Positions 7,285-15,316 of a stretch of 26,115 bases of DNA are shown here, piece after piece. Source of the DNA: an uncultured Candidatus Melainabacteria bacterium (GTDB lineage: Bacteria > Cyanobacteriota > Vampirovibrionia > Gastranaerophilales > Gastranaerophilaceae). Both the position numbers and the translations under genes were made by a program. Location of the stretch: positions 1 to 26,115 of the forward strand of contig CALBKW010000085.1 in the NCBI GenBank assembly GCA_937895785.1, given 5' to 3'. Position 1 is the first letter of the stretch. Each line of letters begins with the position of its first letter. Under the pieces are notes generated by a model. The model saw nothing but the letters and a program-made list of their open reading frames with translations. It had not been told where the DNA came from and did no database searches.

Positions 7285-8299
7285 TTTCAGCTTCCCTTTC
7301 TTGTTGGATTTCTTTAATTTTATCTAATGAGAAATTAAACTTGTATAAGTAATATATGCCCACTACCGTTAATAGTATAACTAATAAAACAGGGTGAACC
7401 AACGAAATCGCTAAAATGGTTGATTTGTTTACTCCATAAATTCCTAATGCAATTAAATAAGCCGCTTGGTATGGTCCAAAAAATATTGATGTAGACGGCA
7501 ACATTGCAGAAAAAGAAATTAAACTGATTACAAATAAACTTGCTGAAAATGGCAAAGAAAGATTGAAACTTTCTAAAATCAAGAAAGCAACGTAACATTC
7601 AATCCCCCAAATAATAGCACTCATTACGGCAGATTTTAATGTTAATTTCCAATTGTCTAAAACTTCAAAACCTTCCATAAAAGAATTAGCGTGTTTGTTT
7701 AAACTTTTAACTATTCCAGAAAGCTTATTCAAATGTATTTTTTCTAAGATATTTTCAGTTTTTTGGCAAACCAAATCAATTTTATTGAATTTGAAAATTA
7801 AATAAAATGCAATCATACTACCGATGAACACTGCACCGAAAAAGTACGTAGCACTGAGTATTACAGGATTATTTTTGCAATAAAATAATACGCCAAAAAG
7901 TAATATGAAAAATACGCTAATTCCGTCTTGAGTTCTTTCTAAAATAACAGAACCAAAAATTTTCATCTTGTTTTCTTGTTTATTTTCTCCCAAATAATAA
8001 GCTCTATAAATATCTCCAGCTCTTGCAGGTAAAAAACTGTTAAGCATACTGCCGACAATAAATACAGCTCCCAAATGCCAGTTTGAATATTTTGGATTAT
8101 CCATTAATAAAGCTTTCCAACGGATTCCACGAAAATACATTGTCAAATAATATAATGCAACAATCCAGAAAAGATATTTAAAACTAAACATCTTGAATGC
8201 GTTAATAAACTCTTCTGCACTCATATCTTTGAAGATATAAACCAAGAATACTAAAAATGCGATTGTAACTAATATTGTAAAAATCTTCTTTTTATTCAT
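7277..8299 (-). CDS. Flippase-like integral membrane protein (UPF0104 / LPG-synthase TM domain family)
   Basis: A 340-residue protein with about eight membrane segments. The family motifs visible are MYFRGIRWKALL, SFLPARAGDIYRAYYLGE and VILERTQDGISVFFILL, which match the membrane domain of lysylphosphatidylglycerol synthase and the TIGR00374 set. No cytosolic aminoacyl-transferase domain follows, so this is the stand-alone form, commonly thought to move lipid-linked substrates across the membrane. The end is a basic/acidic tail (KIKEIQQEREAENV). It starts with a leaderless-type promoter and overlaps the pseudopilin gene by 8 nt. Substrate unknown. Confidence 0.85.
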   Translation of the reverse strand: MNKKKIFTILVTIAFLVFLVYIFKDMSAEEFINAFKMFSFKYLFWIVALYYLTMYFRGIRWKALLMDNPKYSNWHLGAVFIVGSMLNSFLPARAGDIYRAYYLGENKQENKMKIFGSVILERTQDGISVFFILLFGVLFYCKNNPVILSATYFFGAVFIGSMIAFYLIFKFNKIDLVCQKTENILEKIHLNKLSGIVKSLNKHANSFMEGFEVLDNWKLTLKSAVMSAIIWGIECYVAFLILESFNLSLPFSASLFVISLISFSAMLPSTSIFFGPYQAAYLIALGIYGVNKSTILAISLVHPVLLVILLTVVGIYYLYKFNFSLDKIKEIQQEREAENV

Positions 8300-8305
8300 A
8301 AAAAG

Positions 8306-8314
8306 ATTTTAACA
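8306..8314 (-). promoter_or_regulatory. Extended -10 box, probable leaderless start
   Basis: On the - strand, TGT precedes TAAAAT (8311-8306), which ends 6 nt before ATG 8299. No Shine-Dalgarno is present. Confidence 0.6.
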
Positions 8315-8337
8315 TAAGCTTGCTAATTTTGGCTATT

Positions 8338-9069
8338 TTAATAAGGTTTATTAACCAAATTGTTATGGGTTGCCAGTTCAATACTGTCGTCTAATGGAGG
8401 CAATTTAATTTCTTTTCCATAACGTTTTTTAAGCGCCAATTCGATTAAATAATCTGCAAAATGAGGGTTTTTAGGCAAGAAAGAACCGTGTAAATATGTA
8501 CCAAATACATTTTTATATCTTGCACCTTCAGTTCCGTCTTCACCGTTGTTTCCGTGTCCGACAACCACCTTGGAAATAGGTTTTGTGTCACCTTGTAAAT
8601 AAGTTAAACCACTGTGATTTTCAAATCCAACAAGTGTGTTAGGTTCTAAATAATCAATTTGAGTTGTAACATTTCCGATAAAACGTCTACTTCCAGCAAG
8701 TGTGTATGCATCAAGCAAACTAATACCTTTCAGTTCAGAGCCGTCTTGAGCTTTGTAATAGTGACCGAAAAGTTGATAACCGCCACAAATAGCTAAGAAT
8801 ACAGCGTTGCTATCTCGTTCTTGAATTAAAAAGTCTTTGTATTTTTGGATTTCATTTGCAACGTCAAGTTGTTGCCTGTCCTGACCTCCGCCGATAAAAT
8901 ACAAATCGTGAGGTTTAAAATCATCACCAATGTTGATTTCTTCAGCAATAAATTCTATTCCTCTCCATTCACATCTATTTTTTAGAGTAATAACATTACC
9001 TGTATCACCATAAATGTTAAGTAATTTTGGATAAATATGAGCGAATGTAATTTGTAATTTTTCTTCCAT
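8338..9069 (-). CDS. gatD: Lipid II isoglutaminyl synthase, glutaminase subunit GatD
   Basis: A 243-residue class I glutamine amidotransferase of the CobB/CobQ-like type. GatD supplies ammonia to MurT, which amidates the D-Glu of the lipid II stem peptide to D-isoglutamine. FIGGGQDRQQ (residues 58-67), the nucleophile Cys95 in LAICGGYQLFGHY and the histidine in GTYLHGSFLPKNP are in place. The cysteine position agrees with the known Cys94 of S. aureus GatD. ATG 9069 is chosen over GTG 9075, because TAAACT ends 6 nt before it. The MurT partner, usually adjacent, is not in this window. A CobQ-type amidotransferase acting on another substrate is the alternative, but the length and QDRQQ favour GatD. 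Confidence 0.88.
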   Translation of the reverse strand: MEEKLQITFAHIYPKLLNIYGDTGNVITLKNRCEWRGIEFIAEEINIGDDFKPHDLYFIGGGQDRQQLDVANEIQKYKDFLIQERDSNAVFLAICGGYQLFGHYYKAQDGSELKGISLLDAYTLAGSRRFIGNVTTQIDYLEPNTLVGFENHSGLTYLQGDTKPISKVVVGHGNNGEDGTEGARYKNVFGTYLHGSFLPKNPHFADYLIELALKKRYGKEIKLPPLDDSIELATHNNLVNKPY

Positions 9070-9075
9070 AAACAC

Positions 9076-9104
9076 AGTTTAGTATAAATTTTTTTGATGG
9101 GCAA
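9076..9104 (-). promoter_or_regulatory. gatD promoter, probable leaderless start
   Basis: On the - strand, TTGCCC (9104-9099), a 17-bp spacer and TAAACT (9081-9076). The ATG follows after 6 nt, without a Shine-Dalgarno. Confidence 0.65.
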
Positions 9105-9166
9105 GAGGATTAAGTTTGAGGTTTAGAGGTTTAGAAAATTTTCATCTTACTTTAATACAACAAAAC

Positions 9167-9193
9167 GGCGCGCAGGTCGAAGACCTGCGCGCC
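9167..9193. terminator. Terminator hairpin after HU
   Basis: A perfect 12-bp stem (GGCGCGCAGGTC / GACCTGCGCGCC) with GAA loop. On the - strand it is followed by GTTTTG, a short T-run. It lies about 30 nt after the HU stop codon and insulates gatD. Confidence 0.78.
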
Positions 9194-9223
9194 ATTAAAA
9201 GTTTCTAAAACTTTCGTTACTGA

Positions 9224-9502
9224 CTATTTGCCGTTAACAACAGTTTTGAATTTTTTACCTGCTGAGAAAGCTGGAACTGTTTTAGCAGGAATTTTGATTT
9301 CTTTACCAGTTTGTGGGTTTCTGCCGTTTCTAGCAGCGCGTTTGCGAGGTTCGAATGTACCAAAACCAACTAAAGTAACTTTTTTACCTTTAGCAACTGT
9401 TTTTTGGATTGTATCTACTAAAACACTTAAAACTTCGTTAGCGTCTTTTTGTGTAACTTTTGCTTTTTTTGAAATTTCTTGTACTAATTCTTCTTTGTTC
9501 AT
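9224..9502 (-). CDS. hup: HU-family DNA-binding protein
   Basis: A 92-residue nucleoid-associated histone-like protein that binds and bends DNA as a dimer. The family signature VGFGTFEPRKRAARNGRNP runs into QTGKEIKIPAKTVPAFSAGK, the beta-arm that grips the minor groove. Length is standard for HU. Two ATGs are six bases apart; 9502 (MNKEELVQ) is preferred over 9508 because AAAGGA is 7 nt upstream of it and only 1 nt from the other. TATAAT lies on the - strand at 9548-9543, giving a leader of about 35 nt. IHF is less likely because of the HU-like N-terminus. Confidence 0.96.
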   Translation of the reverse strand: MNKEELVQEISKKAKVTQKDANEVLSVLVDTIQKTVAKGKKVTLVGFGTFEPRKRAARNGRNPQTGKEIKIPAKTVPAFSAGKKFKTVVNGK

Positions 9503-9542
9503 TTTCATTTCCTTTCTTAAATCAATGTACAGCTATCAGTAT

Positions 9543-9548
9543 ATTATA
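9543..9548 (-). promoter_or_regulatory. HU -10 box
   Basis: TATAAT on the - strand, 40 nt upstream of the HU start; no well-spaced -35 is evident. Confidence 0.55.
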
Positions 9549-9598
9549 AACCCCATAATATTGGCAAGAATATTACAAAATTTAACATGTTCAGCTTT

Positions 9599-9616
9599 TT
9601 AATTCTCGAGAATTAA
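9599..9616. promoter_or_regulatory. 18-bp perfect palindrome, possible operator
   Basis: TTAATTCTCGAGAATTAA is a perfect dyad centred on CTCGAG, in the 250-bp divergent region between HU and the GT2 synthase gene. It sits upstream of both predicted promoters, so a repressor or activator site is possible. It has no T-run and is not a terminator. Confidence 0.4.
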
Positions 9617-9707
9617 GCTATTATTGTGTTTTGCTCGTTTTACATTCTTAATATTTCTATACAAAAAGTAAAAAAACAACTTTTTATATGTAATTGAAAA
9701 CTGTTTT

Positions 9708-9716
9708 TGGTATAAT
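9708..9716 (+). promoter_or_regulatory. Extended -10 promoter of the GT2 operon
   Basis: TGG then TATAAT at 9711-9716; start of transcription expected near 9723, leaving a leader of about 30 nt that contains AGAGGAA before ATG 9752. Confidence 0.6.
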
Positions 9717-9751
9717 TATTCAGTAATGCGATTTTTCGTTAGAGGAATTAG

Positions 9752-11104
9752 ATGAAAGAAAGATTAATATTTTTCGTTATATTTGTAGGATTGATAGTTT
9801 GTTTGTACATTTATCAATACCACTTTAATACAATTTGGGGATTAGTTGGTCTTATTATCTGTATGTCTGTATACGTAGTGTATATGACTTTAGCTGACAA
9901 GCACAAAAAACGTCAATTAAGAAAAAATCCTCAAGTTATTAACGAAAATTACAAACCATACGTTACAATTATGGTTCCTGCGCATAATGAAGGTGCAGTT
10001 ATTTCTCAAACAGTAGAAAATATTTTACAATTAGATTATCCAAATTATGAACTTATTGTTATTGATGACAGAAGTGACGACAATACTGCAGAAGTAATTA
10101 GAAATTTAGAACAAAAACATGACAAAGTGAAAGCTTTGATTAGGGATAAAAATGCATTTCCAGGTAAATCAGCAGTTTTAAACGATGCGTTTAAATATGC
10201 AAAAGGCGATGCAGTTTTAGTATTTGATGCAGATGCAAGAATTGAACCAGATTTTTTGAATAAATTAGTTCCAAATTTAGAACCAGAAGATGTTGGAGCA
10301 GTTCAAGCAAGAAAAATTATTTCAAACAGAGATGTAAATTTCTTAACTCGTTGTCAAGACAATGAAATGACACTTGATTCTCACTTCCAAATTGGTCGTG
10401 ATGCGGTAAAAGGTGCTGTTGAATTAAGAGGTAACGGTGAATTAATTAAGAGAAAAGCTCTTGAAGACATTGGTGGTTGGAACAATTACACACTTGTAGA
10501 TGATTTGGATATGTCTACAAGACTTCATATCAAAGGTTGGGATATTCGTTTTTGTCCAGAGGCAGAAGTTAGAGAAGAGGCTGTAATCTATTTAATGCCA
10601 CTTTATAGACAACGTAGACGTTGGTATGAAGGAACAGTAAGACGTTATTTAGAATTGTTTGGTGATGTAATCACTTCAAAAAAAATGTCTTTACGTGCAA
10701 GATTAGATATGACAGCTTATTTGTCAGAATTTTTAATGCCAACTTGGTTCATTTTTGAAGTTATAATCAGATGCTTTAAAGTCTTGACAGGTAAAGTTTC
10801 TGTAGATGATATCGGTATAATTACATCTCTTTTGGTAGGTCTTGTAATCGGTATTTGCTTTACTTTGGCAACTCGTTACAGCTTAAGAAAATATAATAAT
10901 TTGGGTCGTTGGGAAGCTTTAAAACAAGCAGTTGAAACTTCAGCTTATATTTTGGCAGTATGGTTTCCAGTTGCGTTTTATATCTCGTTCAAAATCCTTT
11001 TGAAACCAAAAGATATGGATTGGGGTAAAACAACACACGGGCTTGTTTTGGAAGAAGAACAACATCGTCAAGATAACAAAGAAAAAGAAACAGTCGGAGT
11101 ATAA
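9752..11104 (+). CDS. Membrane GT2 processive glycosyltransferase (PgaC/IcaA-like)
   Basis: A 450-residue family 2 glycosyltransferase resembling poly-beta-1,6-GlcNAc synthases and related processive enzymes. Two N-terminal membrane segments (about 5-45) precede the catalytic domain, which starts VTIMVPAHNEGAVI. The nucleotide-binding IDDRSDD, the DXD-like FDADARI, LVDDLDMSTRL and QRRRW (product-binding QxxRW) are all present in order. Three further membrane segments follow, around 325-420. It would polymerise or extend a glycan across the inner membrane. No pgaB deacetylase or export gene is nearby, so the polymer cannot be named. Shine-Dalgarno AGAGGAA precedes ATG. It is the first gene of an operon with apt (21-nt gap) and a small membrane protein. 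Confidence 0.88.
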   Translation: MKERLIFFVIFVGLIVCLYIYQYHFNTIWGLVGLIICMSVYVVYMTLADKHKKRQLRKNPQVINENYKPYVTIMVPAHNEGAVISQTVENILQLDYPNYELIVIDDRSDDNTAEVIRNLEQKHDKVKALIRDKNAFPGKSAVLNDAFKYAKGDAVLVFDADARIEPDFLNKLVPNLEPEDVGAVQARKIISNRDVNFLTRCQDNEMTLDSHFQIGRDAVKGAVELRGNGELIKRKALEDIGGWNNYTLVDDLDMSTRLHIKGWDIRFCPEAEVREEAVIYLMPLYRQRRRWYEGTVRRYLELFGDVITSKKMSLRARLDMTAYLSEFLMPTWFIFEVIIRCFKVLTGKVSVDDIGIITSLLVGLVIGICFTLATRYSLRKYNNLGRWEALKQAVETSAYILAVWFPVAFYISFKILLKPKDMDWGKTTHGLVLEEEQHRQDNKEKETVGV

Positions 11105-11125
11105 ATTCTCGGAAGGGGTAGATAT

Positions 11126-11650
11126 ATGTTAGCTGGTATTAAAGAAAAAATTAGAGCAGTTCAAGATTTTCCAAAAGAAGGTATCTTATTCAGAGATATC
11201 ACTACAGCTCTAAAAGAACCTGAAACTATGAGAAACATGGTTGATTATTTGTATGAGCACTATAAAGATAAAAAAATTGACTATGTTGCTGGCATGGAAT
11301 CAAGAGGTTTCATCGTAGGTATGCCTTTGGCGTACAAATTGAATGTTGGTTTTATTCCAATCAGAAAACCTCATAAATTACCAGCACCAACTTATAAAGA
11401 AACTTATGAATTAGAATATGGTACTGATACAATTGAAATGCACAAAGATGCAATTGAAGAAGGTAAAAATGTTCTAATCGTAGATGATTTATTGGCAACA
11501 GGCGGAACAGCAAGTGCAGCTTGCAGACTTATTGCTCAAGCAAAAGCTAATGTTGCAGGTGCAGCATTCTGGATTGAATTAAACGGTCTAGGTGGACGCG
11601 AAAAATTAGAAAAATTAGGTGTTGACGTTCTATCAATGTTGCAATACTAA
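11126..11650 (+). CDS. apt: Adenine phosphoribosyltransferase
   Basis: Cytosolic type I phosphoribosyltransferase that converts adenine and PRPP to AMP (purine salvage). The 174-residue length is typical. The N-terminal DFPKEGILFRDIT and the YVAGMESRGFIVG segment are family hallmarks, and the PRPP loop VLIVDDLLATGGTASA is intact. AGGGG precedes ATG 11126. It is cotranscribed with the upstream GT2 gene, a pairing with no obvious functional link. Confidence 0.96.
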   Translation: MLAGIKEKIRAVQDFPKEGILFRDITTALKEPETMRNMVDYLYEHYKDKKIDYVAGMESRGFIVGMPLAYKLNVGFIPIRKPHKLPAPTYKETYELEYGTDTIEMHKDAIEEGKNVLIVDDLLATGGTASAACRLIAQAKANVAGAAFWIELNGLGGREKLEKLGVDVLSMLQY

Positions 11651-11666
11651 TAGTTAAGAGTTAAAA

Positions 11667-11906
11667 ATGAAACAATTTAACCTAAAATATTTTTATATTG
11701 TCTTATCAGTTTTTATTTTTGTTCTTTTGTTTCAAACTTGTTTGCGATATGAGTATCATGTAGTAGCAAATGGTATAGCAACGTTAAGAATTGATAAACT
11801 TACAGGAAAAACAAAATTAATAAAAAATATTCCTAATAAACCAAAACAAAAACAAGAAATAAAAAGAGAAACGCCAAGTTTATTAGATGGTTATAAAGAA
11901 GAATAA
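11667..11906 (+). CDS. Small single-pass membrane protein
   Basis: A 79-residue protein that I do not recognise. A hydrophobic N-terminal segment (residues 8-26, YFYIVLSVFIFVLLFQT) anchors a short region with a beta-like YEYHVVANGIATLRIDKLTG stretch and a Lys-rich, low-complexity tail. It is more likely a membrane anchor than a cleaved signal, because no small-x-small site follows. A moderate AAGAG lies upstream and the gap to apt is 16 nt, so it is the last gene of that operon. It is followed at once by a terminator. Confidence 0.65.
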   Translation: MKQFNLKYFYIVLSVFIFVLLFQTCLRYEYHVVANGIATLRIDKLTGKTKLIKNIPNKPKQKQEIKRETPSLLDGYKEE

Positions 11907-11936
11907 AAAGGCGAGCGCACAGTGCTCGACTTTTTT
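11906..11936. terminator. Bidirectional terminator
   Basis: AAAAAG, a mismatch, then CGAGC (11912-11916) pair with GCTCG (11924-11928) and the following C and T6 run. It separates the apt operon from the convergent TPR gene. The single mismatch makes the stem imperfect. Confidence 0.75.
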
Positions 11937-12597
11937 ATTTATGACATCTGAACCTTGCATAATCTTTGTATACAGAATTGTTACCAGTTTGCTTGTCAAA
12001 TGATTCGTAATAGGCGTAAGCCTTGCAGTAGTCACCTTTTTCTAAATAAACACCTGCGGAATTTTGGATAAAACACTCGTCTTGAGTTATTTTATAGGTT
12101 TCCTCAAGGTCGTTTAGAGCGTTGTCATATTCCCCTGCAATCAAATAAACACTTGCTCTTTCTTGGTAAATTCTAGCGTTTTCAGGTGAAAGTTTTATTG
12201 CTTCATCAAACAAATCAAGAACTTTTGGAGTAATTTTTTGTTCTTTTTTGAAATTCGCAACTGCCATTTCTGAATAAGTGTCGGCTTTTTCTTTTAATTC
12301 AAGTGATTTTTCAAAATATTTTAAAGAGTTGTCGTATTCTTCAAGGTTAAGATATGCGGAACCTTTTAAATAGTATAAAAGCGCTGATTTTGGTGCTACT
12401 TTTAATAAAAAATCAACTTTTTCAATAAATTTTTTAGGATTTGTGTTTAACTCTTTAAAAAATGAATTACAAGTTTTGCAATAAATTCCTGCAATTACAA
12501 ACAACACAATTGTAATCAAACTACCGATAAAGGTAAATTTTATTACAATGCGAAATTTGTCAAAATTTTCTTGAATTGTATCTAAAAGTTTATCCAT
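11935..12597 (-). CDS. Membrane-anchored TPR protein
   Basis: A 220-residue protein with one N-terminal membrane segment (about 17-40, FTFIGSLITIVLFVIAGIYC) followed by tetratricopeptide repeats. Clear TPR units start around residue 75 (ALLYYLKGSAYLNLEEYDNS), then at about 140 (ARIYQERASVYLIAGEYDNA) and 175 (CFIQNSAGVYLEKGDYCKA), with the usual A-G-Y-A spacing. The TPR region probably serves protein-protein contacts; which side of the membrane it faces is not evident. It starts 31 nt after the MFS permease stop and may share its transcript. A weak TAGACA / 16 bp / TAAACA promoter ending 6 nt before ATG is also present. Confidence 0.8.
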   Translation of the reverse strand: MDKLLDTIQENFDKFRIVIKFTFIGSLITIVLFVIAGIYCKTCNSFFKELNTNPKKFIEKVDFLLKVAPKSALLYYLKGSAYLNLEEYDNSLKYFEKSLELKEKADTYSEMAVANFKKEQKITPKVLDLFDEAIKLSPENARIYQERASVYLIAGEYDNALNDLEETYKITQDECFIQNSAGVYLEKGDYCKAYAYYESFDKQTGNNSVYKDYARFRCHK

Positions 12598-12628
12598 AGA
12601 TTATGTTTAATGATTTTTCTTTTGGTGT

Positions 12629-13990
12629 CTAAAACTTTCTTGGATTAATGTTGTTTACCCAATTTTCTTCAATTTTTTCTAGCGAAATACCTTTTGTTTC
12701 AGGTACAAAGAAGTAAACGAAGATTATACATAGGATTGAAACGAAGCCAAACATCCAGAAAGTCCATGCTCCGCCAATTCTGTGTAATAGAATTGGGAAA
12801 CTTGCAACAACAAAGAAGTTGAACGCAAAGTTTGAAACTGTGCAAATACTCATTGAAATACCGCGGATTTTCAATGGGAATACTTCTGATACGATAATCC
12901 AGCCAACAGGACCTAAGCTCATTGCAAAGAAGATGATGTAGGTTACCAAACTTCCAACGGCAACCCATTTTTGGTATGAACCTAAAACGTCAGCGAATGC
13001 AAAAGATGTGCCAAGTGCAAATAAACTCAACATTACACCTGTCAAACCAAAGTATAACAAAGGTTTTCTGCCCAATTTATCAGTAAAGTATATTGCAACA
13101 ATTGTCATTAAAAAGTTGATTATACCAATACCAGCGGTTGCATAAATTGCTGTAATATTACTATCAAAACCAGCAGATTTAAAAATTGTAGGAGCATAAT
13201 AAATAATGGTATTAATACCTGTGCAAATTTGTGCAAACATAATGCCAATGCCTACAACAAATGGCATGACCATCCATTTTTTGAATACAAATTTTTCATC
13301 TTTTTTAGAACTTTTACTGATAGTTTGTTTAATATCTTCAATTTCTTTGTCTGCATCAATATCAGGCTCAATTTTCTTGAACACTTTTTTCGCTTCTTCA
13401 TCACGTTTTTTGCTAACAAGCCAACGAGGAGTGTCTTGCATTAAGCTCATTCCAACTAATAAAATCAAACTTGGAACAACACCTGCAAATAACATCCAAC
13501 GCCAACTATAAATTGCGTTTGCAAAAGCTGAATTTATTACATAAGAGAACAATATACCTGCTGTAATTGCCCATTGGTAAAGTGAAACAAGAGTTCCACG
13601 CAAAGCTTTTGGTGAAATTTCTGATAAATACAATGGAACAACAAAATTAACAATACCAACGGCAAAGCCGACGAATATTCTTGAAATTATTAAAACAAGT
13701 ACATTTGGGGCTAAAGCGCACATAATTGAACCTGTCATAAAGATTATGGCAGTTGCCATAATAATTTTTTTACGTCCAAAAATGTCTGCTAAAATGCCAT
13801 TAGTCGCTGCACCAATAACCGCACCAATTAGAACGGAACTTACTAAAAAGCCTTGAAGTGAATCAGACAAATCCCAAGTTTCGTTGATAAACAATAATGC
13901 ACCAGAGATTACGCCTGTGTCGTATCCAGAGAGCAAACCACCTAAAGATGCAACAATAGCGACAACATAAAGCCAAATGTATTTTCTCAT
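12629..13990 (-). CDS. Sugar-porter family MFS transporter
   Basis: A 453-residue, 12-helix major facilitator of the sugar porter subfamily (XylE/GalP/AraE-like), expected to be a proton-coupled sugar importer in the inner membrane. Visible motifs are GGLLSGYDTGVISGALLF in helix 1, GRKKIIM after helix 2, PRWLVSKKRDEEA before the central loop, CTGINTIIYYAPTIF in helix 7, DKLGRKPLL, and the end motif VPETKGISLEKIE. The exact sugar cannot be read from the sequence. AAAGGA lies 5 nt before ATG. It is divergent from pepT, with an AT-rich shared promoter region holding two overlapping TATAAT boxes on the + strand (14010-14020). Confidence 0.93.
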   Translation of the reverse strand: MRKYIWLYVVAIVASLGGLLSGYDTGVISGALLFINETWDLSDSLQGFLVSSVLIGAVIGAATNGILADIFGRKKIIMATAIIFMTGSIMCALAPNVLVLIISRIFVGFAVGIVNFVVPLYLSEISPKALRGTLVSLYQWAITAGILFSYVINSAFANAIYSWRWMLFAGVVPSLILLVGMSLMQDTPRWLVSKKRDEEAKKVFKKIEPDIDADKEIEDIKQTISKSSKKDEKFVFKKWMVMPFVVGIGIMFAQICTGINTIIYYAPTIFKSAGFDSNITAIYATAGIGIINFLMTIVAIYFTDKLGRKPLLYFGLTGVMLSLFALGTSFAFADVLGSYQKWVAVGSLVTYIIFFAMSLGPVGWIIVSEVFPLKIRGISMSICTVSNFAFNFFVVASFPILLHRIGGAWTFWMFGFVSILCIIFVYFFVPETKGISLEKIEENWVNNINPRKF

Positions 13991-14048
13991 AAACGTCCTT
14001 TCTTCTTTTTATAATATAATACTATATAAATACCCAAAAGGAGAAGTT

Positions 14049-15314
14049 ATGACACACGTAAATGGACTAATTAATGTAGAAAGACTTAAAATTTTATTTG
14101 TAAAAATGGCTGAAGTTGATACGGGTTCTTGCGAAGAAACAAAACCTAAAATGGGAGCAAGTACAAAAAAACAAGTCGAATTTGCTAAAAAAATTCTTGT
14201 AAAAGAGTTAAAAAAAATGGGTTTGAAAGATGTCAAACTGGATAAAACTCATACAGTAACAGCGACTTTAAAGGGTAATATCAAGGAAAATTTAACAATT
14301 GGCTTAATTGCACATATGGATACGAGCGAACAAGCACCAACAGGACCTGTTAAACCACAAATTCATAACTACAAAGAGGGTGATATTGAACTAAATGGCG
14401 TAAAAATAGATGCTATTGATTTAGAACCTTATAAAAATAATACGATTATAACTTCTGATGGCACAACGCTTTTGGGCGCTGATGACAAGGCTGGTGTTGC
14501 AGAAATGTTTGAAGCTGTAAAAGTTTTGATTGAAAATCCAGAAATCAAACATCCTACAATAAGAATTGCGATTACTCCAGATGAAGAAATAGGTGAAGGT
14601 GTAACAGATTTTGATATTGAAAAGTTTGGTGCAAATGTTGCCTATACAATTGACGGCTCAGAGGTTGACAATATTGAATCAGAAACCTTTAATGCATTTA
14701 ATCCAGAAGTTATAATTGAAGGTGTGCCTGTTCATTGTGGCTATGCTTATGGCAAAATGGTTAACGCAATTGAAGTTGCAAGCGCAATTATGAATAAAAT
14801 TCCAAAAAATGAACTTCCTGAAACAACAAAAAACAAAGAAGGCTATTATCATGTAGACAGCATTAATGGTGATGTAAATAGGGTTGTAATGAAGATGTTA
14901 GTTCGTGATTTTGATTTTGACAACGAATTAAAAAGAATTGAGTTTTTACGCAATGTGATAAAAGAGGTTGAAAACGAGTATAAAGGCTGTAAAATTACCT
15001 TTAAGGAAAACGAAAAATATCACAATATGAAAGAAAAATTGAACGAGTTGCCAGAGGTAATTGAGTATGCTAAACTAGCCCTAAAGCGTTCAGGATTTGA
15101 TAATCCTAAAGAACCACCTGTAAGAGGCGGAACAGATGGCGCAATGCTTACATTAAGAGGTCTTTTAACTCCAAATTTAGGCACAGGCGGGGTCAACTTC
15201 CACTCTAAGAAAGAATTTATCTCACTTCAAGCTATGCAAAAAAGTGTTGAAAATATTATAAATTTAGTTTCAGTATGGGCTGAAAAAGCAGAAGAAATAA
15301 CTAAAAAGCTATAA
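14049..15314 (+). CDS. pepT: Tripeptide aminopeptidase (peptidase T)
   Basis: A 421-residue dizinc metallopeptidase of family M20B that removes the N-terminal residue of tripeptides in the cytoplasm. Zinc ligands and catalytic motifs are in order: HMDTSEQ, GADDKAG, the catalytic ITPDEEIGEG, IDGSEV, RGGTDGAML and NFHSKKEFI. Length is close to the usual 405-415. ATG 14049 is used because AAGGAG precedes it; the open frame extends to 13977 but crosses the promoter boxes. pnuC follows after 2 nt. Confidence 0.95.
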   Translation: MTHVNGLINVERLKILFVKMAEVDTGSCEETKPKMGASTKKQVEFAKKILVKELKKMGLKDVKLDKTHTVTATLKGNIKENLTIGLIAHMDTSEQAPTGPVKPQIHNYKEGDIELNGVKIDAIDLEPYKNNTIITSDGTTLLGADDKAGVAEMFEAVKVLIENPEIKHPTIRIAITPDEEIGEGVTDFDIEKFGANVAYTIDGSEVDNIESETFNAFNPEVIIEGVPVHCGYAYGKMVNAIEVASAIMNKIPKNELPETTKNKEGYYHVDSINGDVNRVVMKMLVRDFDFDNELKRIEFLRNVIKEVENEYKGCKITFKENEKYHNMKEKLNELPEVIEYAKLALKRSGFDNPKEPPVRGGTDGAMLTLRGLLTPNLGTGGVNFHSKKEFISLQAMQKSVENIINLVSVWAEKAEEITKKL

Positions 15315-15316
15315 AA

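Noticed and set aside
15290..15316. Vitamin riboswitch upstream of pnuC
   Set aside because: pnuC starts 2 nt after the pepT stop codon, leaving no room for an aptamer; nothing like one precedes pepT either.
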